Of a stretch of DNA of 64,000 nt, positions 1-7,464 are shown piece after piece. The stretch comes from Lachnospira pectinoschiza. Its GTDB lineage: Bacteria; Bacillota; Clostridia; Lachnospirales; Lachnospiraceae. The stretch lies in the NCBI RefSeq assembly GCF_020564355.1, contig NZ_JAJCRR010000001.1, positions 434,001 through 498,000 on the forward strand, written 5' to 3'. Every line of letters begins with the position of its first letter. The first letter of the stretch is position 1. The notes under the pieces are model-generated. The model saw nothing but the letters and a program-made list of their open reading frames with translations, was not told where the DNA came from and searched no databases. The position numbers were made by a program, and so were the translations under genes.

Positions 1-1
1 A

Positions 2-2758
2 CTTCTGGCACAGTTTGTCATACCGAACCTGCACAATTATAAGCTGGATACGCTCTGCAAGCATCTGGGTGTATCCCTGGAAAACCACCACAGGGCGGTC
101 GATGATGCGGGCGCAACGGCAGATGCCTTTATCAAACTGATTGAAATGTTAAAGGAGCGGGACATTTTCGATTTGGAAATGCTCAATGAAAAGGGTAAGC
201 TCGATGTGGATTCCATCCGTAAGCTGCATCAGTACCACTGTATTATTTTGGCGGCAAATGAAACGGGCAGAATCAATCTGTACCGTTTGATTTCAGCGTC
301 CCACCTGACCTATTTCAGCCGTTTTCCGAAAATTCCGAAAAGTCTTGTCAACCAGTACCGTGACGGGCTGATTGTTGGAAGTGCGTGTGAAGCCGGAGAG
401 TTATTCCGTGCGATGTTAAGTGGCCGTTCCGATGCGGAAATTGCAAGAATCGTAAACTTCTATGACTATCTGGAGGTTCAGCCGATTGGCAACAACCACT
501 TTATGATAGAAAAAGAAGACTGCTATGTGCAGAATGAAGAAGATCTGCGTGATTTAAACCGCAGGGTCGTGGCACTCGGATCGAAATTTCACAAGCCGGT
601 TGTGGCAACGTGTGACGTGCATTTTCTAAATCCCGAAGATGAAATCTACCGCCGTATCATTATGGCGGGAAAGGGCTTTGATGACGCGGACAATCAGGCA
701 CCGCTGTATCTGCATACCACGGAGGAAATGCTGCACGAGTTTGACTACTTAGGCAGCGAAAAAGCCTATGAGATTGTCGTGGAAAATACGAATAAAATCA
801 TGAACCTGTGCGAGGAAATTTCTCCGGTACGCCCGGATAAGTGTCCGCCGGTCATTGAAAATTCCGATGAAATGCTGCGTAAAATCTGTCATGACAGAGC
901 GCATGAAATTTACGGTCCAGAGCTTCCGCAGATTGTAACGGAGCGTCTGGACAGGGAATTAAATTCCATTATTTCAAACGGCTATTCCGTAATGTACATC
1001 ATTGCGCAGAAGCTGGTGTGGAAGTCCAATGATGACGGTTATCTGGTAGGTTCGCGGGGGTCGGTCGGTTCGTCCTTTGCGGCAACCATGGCGGGTATTA
1101 CGGAGGTAAACCCCTTAAGTCCGCATTATCTGTGTCCGAAATGTTTTTACAATGAATTTTATTCGGAAGACGTTAAGAAATTTGCGGGCGGTGCGGGGTG
1201 TGACATGCCCGATAAAATCTGTCCAAACTGCGGACATAAGCTTAATAAACTCGGATTTGACATTCCGTTTGAAACATTCCTTGGATTTAAGGGAAATAAA
1301 GAGCCGGATATCGACTTAAACTTTTCCAATGAATATCAGAGTAAGGCACACGCATTTACCGAGGTTATCTTTGGAAAAGGACAGACATTTAAAGCGGGAA
1401 CAATCGGTACGGTTGCCGAAAAGACGGCATACGGCTTTGTAATGAAATATTTTGCGGATAAATCCGAAAAAACAGGCCATCCGATTGTAAAGCGCCGGTG
1501 TGAAATTGAGCGTATTTCAGAGGGGTGTACGGATATCCGAAGAACCACCGGACAGCATCCGGGCGGTATCGTTGTACTGCCAATCGGTGAGGAAATTCAT
1601 TCATTTACACCGGTACAGCATCCTGCCAACGATATGAAAACGTCGATTACAACGACCCATTTCGATTACCACAGCATTGACCACAACCTGTTAAAACTCG
1701 ATATTTTAGGACATTTAGACCCGACGATGATTCGTATGCTGCAGGATTTAACAGGGCTTGACCCACTTGAAATTCCGCTGGATTCCAAAGAAGTCATGTC
1801 ACTGTTTCAGAATACATCGGCACTTGGAATTACACCACAAGACATCGGCGGCTGTAAGCTGGGGGCGCTCGGTATCCCGGAATTCGGTACGGATTTTGCC
1901 ATGCAGATGTTAATTGACACCAAACCACAGTATTTTTCGGATCTGGTCCGTATTGCCGGTCTGGCCCATGGTACTGATGTATGGCTTGGCAATGCACAGA
2001 CTCTTATCAAAGAGGGAAAGGCAACCATTTCCACGGCGATTTGCACACGTGATGATATCATGGTCTATCTGATTCAGAAGGGACTGGAGAGTGAACAGGC
2101 GTTCACAATCATGGAAAAGGTGCGTAAGGGTAAAGGCCTGACACCGGAACAGGAAGAAGTCATGCGTGCGCATGATGTACCGGACTGGTATATCTGGTCG
2201 TGTAAAAAGATTAAGTACATGTTCCCGAAAGCCCATGCGGCGGCTTACGTTATGATGGCATGGCGCGTGGCTTACTGCAAGGTCTTTTATCCGCTTGCGT
2301 ATTACTGCGCGTACTTTAGTATCCGTGCCAATGCGTTTGACTACGAAAAAATGGCAATGGGCAGGGATAAGCTGGAATATTTCCTTGCGGATTACAAGGC
2401 GAGAAAAGCCGAAAACCAGCTGACCAATGCCGAGGAAGACGAGTTAAAGGATATGCGTATCGTGCAGGAAATGTATGCACGTGGATTTGATTTTACACCG
2501 ATTAATCTGTATCAGGCAAAGGCACGGTCATTCCAGATTATTGACGGAAAAATTATGCCGTCTTTTAAAGTCATCGACAAGGTTGGTGAAGTTGCCGGAG
2601 AATCCATAGAGATTGCGGCAAGGGGCGGCGAGTTCTTATCCAAAGATGACCTGCGCCAGCGTGCAAAGGTCGGACAGACGGTTATTGAAAAATTAAGCGA
2701 TCTGGGGCTGTTACAGGGAATGGCAGACAGCAACCAGCTGTCGCTGTTTGATTTATAG
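2..2758 (+). CDS. polC: DNA polymerase III PolC-type, alpha subunit (5' end outside window)
   Basis: Replicative DNA polymerase of low-GC Gram-positives with built-in 3'-5' exonuclease. The frame is open from base 2, so the first roughly 540 residues lie outside. The visible part starts in the exonuclease domain (its HHRAVDDA motif is near 86-109), continues through the second half of the split PHP domain, then the palm with GSRGSVGSSFA (about 1050-1080), a Cys4 zinc-binding segment (CPKC about 1135, CPNC about 1220) and the catalytic acidic motif PDIDLNFS (about 1300-1325). It ends with LSLFDL, which resembles a beta-clamp-binding peptide (inference). No frameshift is seen. It is followed by a 149-bp hairpin-rich gap before a glycosyltransferase. 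Confidence 0.97.
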   Translation, partial: LLAQFVIPNLHNYKLDTLCKHLGVSLENHHRAVDDAGATADAFIKLIEMLKERDIFDLEMLNEKGKLDVDSIRKLHQYHCIILAANETGRINLYRLISASHLTYFSRFPKIPKSLVNQYRDGLIVGSACEAGELFRAMLSGRSDAEIARIVNFYDYLEVQPIGNNHFMIEKEDCYVQNEEDLRDLNRRVVALGSKFHKPVVATCDVHFLNPEDEIYRRIIMAGKGFDDADNQAPLYLHTTEEMLHEFDYLGSEKAYEIVVENTNKIMNLCEEISPVRPDKCPPVIENSDEMLRKICHDRAHEIYGPELPQIVTERLDRELNSIISNGYSVMYIIAQKLVWKSNDDGYLVGSRGSVGSSFAATMAGITEVNPLSPHYLCPKCFYNEFYSEDVKKFAGGAGCDMPDKICPNCGHKLNKLGFDIPFETFLGFKGNKEPDIDLNFSNEYQSKAHAFTEVIFGKGQTFKAGTIGTVAEKTAYGFVMKYFADKSEKTGHPIVKRRCEIERISEGCTDIRRTTGQHPGGIVVLPIGEEIHSFTPVQHPANDMKTSITTTHFDYHSIDHNLLKLDILGHLDPTMIRMLQDLTGLDPLEIPLDSKEVMSLFQNTSALGITPQDIGGCKLGALGIPEFGTDFAMQMLIDTKPQYFSDLVRIAGLAHGTDVWLGNAQTLIKEGKATISTAICTRDDIMVYLIQKGLESEQAFTIMEKVRKGKGLTPEQEEVMRAHDVPDWYIWSCKKIKYMFPKAHAAAYVMMAWRVAYCKVFYPLAYYCAYFSIRANAFDYEKMAMGRDKLEYFLADYKARKAENQLTNAEEDELKDMRIVQEMYARGFDFTPINLYQAKARSFQIIDGKIMPSFKVIDKVGEVAGESIEIAARGGEFLSKDDLRQRAKVGQTVIEKLSDLGLLQGMADSNQLSLFDL

Positions 2759-2768
2759 GAAAAGGCAA

Positions 2769-2902
2769 GTATGAAGAATCCTTAAATCTAAGATTCTTCA
2801 TACAGATATTTGTGCCGCAGGCAGCACAAATATCTTTTATCGCAGGACTGAATAAATTCAGTCCGCGGTTCCTCTGGCATTAAAATGCCTGCGGAAAAGA
2901 GG
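2769..2902 (+). other. Four consecutive hairpins in the polC-glycosyltransferase gap
   Basis: Seen directly: stem 2769-2780/2792-2803 (12 perfect pairs), stem 2804-2815/2824-2835 (12 perfect pairs, followed by TTT), stem 2841-2853/2856-2867 (12 pairs with one bulged A), and stem 2876-2881/2884-2889. Around the last one, CCTCT at 2871-2875 can pair with AGAGG at 2898-2902, which is the ribosome-binding site of the next gene. No promoter is obvious inside. It may be a terminator plus a translation-controlling leader; function is inferred. Confidence 0.6.
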
Positions 2903-2907
2903 TACAT

Positions 2908-4179
2908 ATGAAACGTGTAGGAGCGGTAATTTGTAATTTTAATAAAAAAGAAGATGTACTGAACTGTATCCAGTCAGTGCTGGAATCGAAATACACAGAC
3001 TATGATTTATACGTTGTAGATAATGCTTCGTCAGACGGTTCGGCAGAAGCAATCCGTGAAAAGTACGGCAGTCAGGTAAAGGTGCTTGTCAACGCAGAGA
3101 ATCTCGGTGGTTCGGGTGGATTTAATACCGGACTGCGGAAAGCTTTGGAAAAAGGATACGAATATCTGTATTGTCTGGACAATGATGTGCTGGTTGATGA
3201 AAATGCAATGGGTGAGCTGGTGGAGTTTCTGGACACACACCCGGACAGCGGCATGGCAGGTTCGCGCGTGTATCACATGGAAAATCCGGGTGTTATCCAG
3301 CAGTTCGGACAGATTGTGGATTTTAAAGACTACTGTACCGAAGCCAAATTCCTTGGAAAAACCGATGAAGACGGAATTCCCGATGTCGAATATTCCGATG
3401 CGGTTGCCGCCTGCTCTCTGATGGTGCGGAAAAGTCTGATAGATGAAATCGGACTGATGCCGGAAGATAATTTTCTCTACTGGGACGATACCGAGTGGGG
3501 ATACTGCTGTAACCTTGCAGGTTACAAAGTGGCATCAGTCGGCAGTTCCGTAGTGCTTCACCGCATGGGCGCAAAAAAAGAAGTTGTTAATACATTTCCA
3601 ACATATTATGCGTGGCGCAACTGGATTTATTTCTTTATGAAATATACCCCGCAGGATGAATGGGAGAAAATGTGTGATACCTTTTTAAATTCTGTGTTTG
3701 AAGTGCAGTATGAAGGCATGTACCGCGGTGAGTATAACAAGGCAAAAACAGTCATGTTTGCCTATGATGATGCGATTCACGGTGTCCGCGGAAAAGCGGC
3801 AGACGGACGGATATTTGAAGTGGACTGCAAAGATACGGCACTGCGTGAAGTGCTGGCGGGAAAGCAGTGTATTTATTTAGAACGCGGTCAGGGAGAAGAT
3901 TTTTCCTACGATCTTGCGGAGCGGATTTTAAAAATCAGTCCGCAGGCACAAATTACAGTCAATCCAGACGATACATACGACTGTAAGCTGGTATTGTGCG
4001 ATTCCGTTTTTGCAGTCAGCGACATGAGCCTGCAAAACGTATATGTTGACAGTGCCATGAACGTCTTTGCGACGGAAGACGATGCCATGAAAATCATCAA
4101 CTATCCATACGCAAGGGAACTGTTCCGCTTCGCCAACAAGCCGCTGTTCTTAGACAGCCTCCGTCATATGCACGAATAA
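2908..4179 (+). CDS. Glycosyltransferase family 2
   Basis: Transfers a sugar from a nucleotide donor, most like the rhamnosyltransferase branch that builds cell-surface polysaccharide. The GT-A fold is readable: N-terminal VICNFNKKEDV (7-17), DNASSDG (38-44), NLGGSGGFNTG (65-75) and the metal-binding DND at 91-93, then YWDDTEWGY near 195 in the acceptor side. At 423 residues it is about 120 longer than a minimal GT2; the extra C-terminal part is not recognised. No transmembrane segment is evident, so it is cytoplasmic or peripheral. It stands alone, not in a polysaccharide cluster. The start has AGAGG 5 nt upstream, and that site can be hidden in a hairpin. Confidence 0.85.
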   Translation: MKRVGAVICNFNKKEDVLNCIQSVLESKYTDYDLYVVDNASSDGSAEAIREKYGSQVKVLVNAENLGGSGGFNTGLRKALEKGYEYLYCLDNDVLVDENAMGELVEFLDTHPDSGMAGSRVYHMENPGVIQQFGQIVDFKDYCTEAKFLGKTDEDGIPDVEYSDAVAACSLMVRKSLIDEIGLMPEDNFLYWDDTEWGYCCNLAGYKVASVGSSVVLHRMGAKKEVVNTFPTYYAWRNWIYFFMKYTPQDEWEKMCDTFLNSVFEVQYEGMYRGEYNKAKTVMFAYDDAIHGVRGKAADGRIFEVDCKDTALREVLAGKQCIYLERGQGEDFSYDLAERILKISPQAQITVNPDDTYDCKLVLCDSVFAVSDMSLQNVYVDSAMNVFATEDDAMKIINYPYARELFRFANKPLFLDSLRHMHE

Positions 4180-4187
4180 AAAAATAC

Positions 4188-4216
4188 TTGCTTTTATCAG
4201 TATACTTTTGTAACAT
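4188..4216 (+). promoter_or_regulatory. Sigma-A-type promoter for the small exporter gene
   Basis: TTGCTT at 4188-4193, 17-bp spacer, TAACAT at 4211-4216, immediately after the glycosyltransferase stop. Transcription would start near 4223. Confidence 0.5.
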
Positions 4217-4279
4217 AGATTGTGTGCACAGCGCATAAAATAAACCGTGTATGCGGAGAGAATGGAGAAAACTAAATTT

Positions 4280-4756
4280 ATGTTAAAAAAATATCTTATG
4301 ATTTTTCTGGTATCCATGGTGCCAATCGTAGAATTGCGAGGTGCGATTCCGATTTCGCAGGGCTTTCAGCTGCCGTTATTACAGTCCTACATCATCTGTG
4401 TTATCGGCAACATGCTTCCGGTTCCGATTATTTACCTTTTTGCAAGACGGGTGCTTGAGTGGGGCAAGGATAAAAAATACATTGGTAAGTTTTTTACCTT
4501 CTGTATTGAAAAAGGTCACAAGGGTGGACAGAAGCTGAAAGAAAAAGCAGGAAACGGGTTATTTATCGCACTGCTTTTATTTGTGGGTATTCCGGTTCCG
4601 GGTACAGGTGCATGGACAGGAACATTGGCAGCCAGTTTTCTGGATATGGGATTTAAAAAGAGTGTACTTGCCGTATTGGGCGGTGTGCTTCTGGCAGGTA
4701 TTGTCATGGGCGCTGCCAGTGCAGGACTTTTCAGCGCACTTTTTGCAGTCTTTTAA
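4280..4756 (+). CDS. Small multidrug export-type membrane protein (COG2426 family)
   Basis: Small integral membrane protein of the family annotated as small multi-drug export proteins; actual substrate unknown. Conserved marks are MVPIVELRGAIPI near the N-terminus, GNMLPVPIIYLF, and VGIPVPGTGAWTG in a later helix. Four to five hydrophobic segments with a basic cytosolic loop (KGHKGGQKLKEKAG) between them. About 158 residues, usual for the family. The start is uncertain: GTG 4247 and ATG 4262 are also in frame. ATG 4280 gives the N-terminus usual for the family but its GGAG (4264-4267) is 12 nt away, while the GGAG before 4262 is only 3 nt away. A terminator follows. Confidence 0.75.
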   Translation: MLKKYLMIFLVSMVPIVELRGAIPISQGFQLPLLQSYIICVIGNMLPVPIIYLFARRVLEWGKDKKYIGKFFTFCIEKGHKGGQKLKEKAGNGLFIALLLFVGIPVPGTGAWTGTLAASFLDMGFKKSVLAVLGGVLLAGIVMGAASAGLFSALFAVF

Positions 4757-4796
4757 AGTAAAATACAAAAACGGTTTTAAATTTATAAACAGAATG

Positions 4797-4848
4797 GGCA
4801 GCAGCCGGGCATGGGAATTCCTTATCCTGGAAGCTGCCTTTTTTTGCC
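4797..4848 (+). terminator. Rho-independent terminator after the exporter gene
   Basis: GGCAGC near 4799 pairs with GCTGCC just before a run of seven T. The loop is long (about 30 nt) and partly self-complementary. Confidence 0.55.
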
Positions 4849-4885
4849 TGAAATAAAAGAAAAAGCAAAAAAATGAAAAAAGTGC

Positions 4886-4914
4886 TTGCAATGTGCATAA
4901 AAAAAGTGTATTAT
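4886..4914 (+). promoter_or_regulatory. Strong sigma-A-type promoter for tRNA-Glu
   Basis: TTGCAA at 4886-4891, 17-bp spacer, TATTAT at 4909-4914, ending 55 nt before the tRNA. May also drive the downstream rimP operon. Confidence 0.75.
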
Positions 4915-4968
4915 ATGAAAGTACTGTTAAACGCACGTTGTAAATACGGCATACAGTTACAGGAATAT

Positions 4969-5040
4969 GGCTAATTGGTCAAGTGGTCAAGACGTCGCCC
5001 TCTCACGGCGAAGACAGGGGTTCGACTCCCCTATTAGCTA
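4969..5040 (+). tRNA. tRNA-Glu (anticodon CTC)
   Basis: Cloverleaf is readable: acceptor GGCTAAT (4969-4975) with ATTAGCT (5033-5039) including a G-T closing pair, anticodon stem TCGCC/GGCGA around loop CTCTCAC giving anticodon CTC, T arm AGGGG-TTCGACT-CCCCT. CCA is not encoded. Confidence 0.93.
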
Positions 5041-5060
5041 TTCTGTATTATAGTGTTCTG

Positions 5061-5090
5061 GAAAGAGTGGGCAGAAATGTCCACTCTTTC
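5061..5090 (+). terminator. Stem-loop after tRNA-Glu
   Basis: Perfect 10-bp inverted repeat GAAAGAGTGG/CCACTCTTTC with a 10-nt loop. No clean T run follows (CGTTGTT), so it may be a processing or weak termination hairpin between the tRNA and rimP. Confidence 0.5.
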
Positions 5091-5165
5091 GTTGTTAGGC
5101 ATAATACAGGCGGACTGACAGGCGGGGATTCCTGCGATTTAAAATAATGGAAAGGCGATGAATAA

Positions 5166-5633
5166 ATGGGTAGAAAGATAAGCTACGAAGAAAAAACAGA
5201 GCAGCTCATTCAACCGTTCATTGATGCGCATCATTTTGAGCTGGTTGATGTGGAATATGTGAAAGAGGGCAGTGACTGGTACTTGAGAGTTTACATCGAT
5301 AAAGAAGGTGGCATTACCGTAGATGACTGTGAGGTAATCAGCAGAGAATTTAATGAAGTCCTTGACAAAGAAAACTATATTCCGGATCAGTATATTTTTG
5401 AAGTCAGTTCTCCGGGGTTGTTAAGACCGTTAAAGAAAGAAAAAGATTATCAAAGAAGCATTGGAAAATTAATTGATATTAAGCTTTACCGTGCCGAAGA
5501 CAAACAGAAAGAATTTACAGGCGTGTTAAAAGCATACGATGAAAAAACAGTAACACTTGCATTTGAAAAGGATGAAGAAAAGACATTTGAAAGAGCGAAT
5601 CTGGCAATGATTCGTCTTGCATTTTGTGATTAA
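5166..5633 (+). CDS. rimP: Ribosome maturation factor RimP
   Basis: Cytoplasmic factor for maturation of the 30S subunit. The 155 residues show the two-domain layout: the N-terminal alpha/beta part with LVDVEYVKEGSDWYLRVYID and VDDCEVISREF, the linker motif FEVSSPGLLRPLK (about 75-87), then the C-terminal SH3-like barrel. Length is usual. It is the first gene of the rimP-nusA-rnpM-ylxQ-infB block, with nusA starting 43 nt after its stop. GGAAAGG lies upstream of the ATG. Confidence 0.95.
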   Translation: MGRKISYEEKTEQLIQPFIDAHHFELVDVEYVKEGSDWYLRVYIDKEGGITVDDCEVISREFNEVLDKENYIPDQYIFEVSSPGLLRPLKKEKDYQRSIGKLIDIKLYRAEDKQKEFTGVLKAYDEKTVTLAFEKDEEKTFERANLAMIRLAFCD

Positions 5634-5676
5634 TAATAAAGAATAAACGATGCCGCAAGGCCAAATGGAGGAAATT

Positions 5677-6831
5677 ATGAGTAAAGAATTAATAGCAGCA
5701 CTTGATGCGCTTGAAAAAGAAAACGGAATCAGCAAGGAAGTGATGTTTGAGGCAATTGAAAAATCACTGATGGATGAATATAAGACACAGTTTAACACTG
5801 TAGAAAACGGCCGTGTTGTATTAGACAGAATCACAGGGGACTTCCACATTTATTCAGACAGACAGGTCGTTGAAGAAGTATCTGTTCCGGAACCGGCAGA
5901 AGGAAGCAATTCCAGAAAAAATACTGAAAAGTATATTTCTGCAACAGAGATTTCCCTTGCCGATGCAAGAAAGATTAAGCCAAACTGCCAGATTGGTGAC
6001 ATTGTTACCGTAGAGGTAAAATCAGAAGAATTTTCAAGACGTGCGGCAAAGAATGCAAAGGGTACAATTGTACAGAAGATTCGTGAAGAAGAAAAGGCAG
6101 CACTTTACAATGAATACCATTCAAAGGAAAAAGAAATCATCACAGGAATTGTACAAAGAATTGATGAAAAGGGTAATGTTTTGGTAGACATCGGAAGAAC
6201 ACAGACAACCTTAAAGGTCAGTGATCAGGTAAAGGGTGAAACCTTTGAACGCGGCGACAGAATTAAACTTTATGTTGTAAGCGTTTCCAACAAAGAAAAA
6301 CCGGGGACACTGGTAAGAGTATCAAGAACATCACCACAGCTTGTAGAACGCCTTTTTGAAGAAGAAGTAACGGAAATCAAAGACGGCATTGTTGAAATTA
6401 TGGGTATTGCAAGAGAAGCCGGTTCAAGAACTAAAATGGCAGTCCGTGCAAAAGTACCGAATGTTGATCCGGTTGGTGCATGTGTCGGTGTAAACGGTGC
6501 GAGAGTAAAGGCAATCGTTAATGAACTGGGCAACGAACAGATTGATATTATCGAATGGGATGAAAATCCGGCACAGTTAATTGTCAATGCGTTAAGTCCG
6601 GCAAAGGTTGTATCCGCAACAGCAGATGACGAAGAAAAGAAAGCGGAAATCATCGTTTCAGAACAGCAGCTTTCTCTTGCAATCGGCAAATCAGGACAAA
6701 ACGTAAGACTTGCAGCGAAGCTTACAGGCTTTGGCATTGATATTAAGAGTGAAGCACAGGCAAATGAAGACATCGACGAAACAGCCGGTGACGAAGAAGA
6801 CGTTGAACTTACATTGAGTGAAGAAGAATAA
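5677..6831 (+). CDS. nusA: Transcription termination/antitermination factor NusA
   Basis: RNA polymerase-binding elongation factor that modulates pausing, termination and antitermination. Order: N-terminal polymerase-binding domain, S1 domain (about 130-200, EIITGIVQRIDEKGNVLVDIG), then two KH domains (VGACVGVNGARVKAIVNEL and LAIGKSGQNVRLAAKL). The length of 384 residues ends in a short acidic tail without the extra C-terminal repeats of enterobacterial NusA, as usual in Firmicutes. An upstream in-frame ATG at 5650 exists, but ATG 5677 has GGAGGA in front (from 5668) and gives the normal MSKELIAAL start. Confidence 0.97.
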   Translation: MSKELIAALDALEKENGISKEVMFEAIEKSLMDEYKTQFNTVENGRVVLDRITGDFHIYSDRQVVEEVSVPEPAEGSNSRKNTEKYISATEISLADARKIKPNCQIGDIVTVEVKSEEFSRRAAKNAKGTIVQKIREEEKAALYNEYHSKEKEIITGIVQRIDEKGNVLVDIGRTQTTLKVSDQVKGETFERGDRIKLYVVSVSNKEKPGTLVRVSRTSPQLVERLFEEEVTEIKDGIVEIMGIAREAGSRTKMAVRAKVPNVDPVGACVGVNGARVKAIVNELGNEQIDIIEWDENPAQLIVNALSPAKVVSATADDEEKKAEIIVSEQQLSLAIGKSGQNVRLAAKLTGFGIDIKSEAQANEDIDETAGDEEDVELTLSEEE

Positions 6832-6851
6832 AAGATCAGGGAGTGATTTAT

Positions 6852-7130
6852 TTGGCCGGAACAAAAAAGATTCCTCAAAGACAGTGCATAGGCTGTCGTG
6901 AAATGAAGAATAAAAAAGATTTAATCAGAATCTTAAAAACAGATACGGAAGGCATTATCATTGATGTGACAGGCAAGAAAAACGGCAGAGGTGCATATAT
7001 ATGTCCTAATGCGGATTGTTTTGCAAAGGCTGTGGCATCAAAGGGACTGGAACGTTCCTTTAAAATGCCGATAGAAAAGTCTGTGTATGACAAGTTGGCA
7101 AAGGAGCTGGAAAATATTGAAGCAGGATAA
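6852..7130 (+). CDS. rnpM: RNase P modulator RnpM (YlxR family)
   Basis: Small RNA-binding protein always found between nusA and infB; the B. subtilis member was shown to bind and modulate RNase P. Hallmarks are RQCIGCREMK, GRGAYIC and a C-terminal basic part. TTG at 6852 is preferred as the start: AGGGAG (6838-6843) is 8 nt upstream, whereas GTG 6843 overlaps that ribosome site. This gives 92 residues, usual for the family. Its end overlaps the start of the next gene by 14 nt, suggesting translational coupling. Confidence 0.88.
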   Translation: MAGTKKIPQRQCIGCREMKNKKDLIRILKTDTEGIIIDVTGKKNGRGAYICPNADCFAKAVASKGLERSFKMPIEKSVYDKLAKELENIEAG

Positions 7131-7440
7131 GGCATTAGCAATGATCGGACTTGCGCAGAAAGCAGGAAAAATCGTAAGCGGAGAATTTGCAACAGAAAAG
7201 GCAGTCAAGACCGGGAAAGCCGCACTGGTTATTGTTGCAGGAGATGCATCGGAAAATACAAAGAAGATGTTTACAAATATGTGTGCATTTTATGAGGTGC
7301 CTGTTTACATTTACAGTGACAAAGAAACACTTGGTCATGCAATCGGCAAACAGTTTCGGGCATCACTCGCAGTCGTAGATGAAGGCTTTAGAAATACAAT
7401 CGAAAAGCATTTAAAAAATGGTTTGGAGCAGCAGATGTAA
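7117..7440 (+). CDS. ylxQ: L7Ae/L30e-family RNA-binding protein YlxQ
   Basis: Kink-turn-type RNA-binding protein of the L7Ae/L30e/Gadd45 fold; the cellular target of YlxQ is not well known. Visible: LAMIGLAQKAGKIVSGEF, KTGKAALVIVAGDASENT and YEVPVYIYSDKETLGHAIGK. The start chosen is TTG 7117, with AGGAG (7102-7106) 10 nt upstream. An ATG at 7087 would extend the protein into the rnpM frame and has no ribosome site. 107 residues. The gene sits between rnpM and infB as in most Firmicutes. Confidence 0.88.
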   Translation: MKQDKALAMIGLAQKAGKIVSGEFATEKAVKTGKAALVIVAGDASENTKKMFTNMCAFYEVPVYIYSDKETLGHAIGKQFRASLAVVDEGFRNTIEKHLKNGLEQQM

Positions 7441-7464
7441 GCGGTTGTTCGGAAGAGAGGTTAA

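Noticed and set aside
6270..6878. 202-residue minus-strand frame opposite nusA
   Set aside because: Shadow of nusA: Ser-rich, no ribosome site, no conserved motif.
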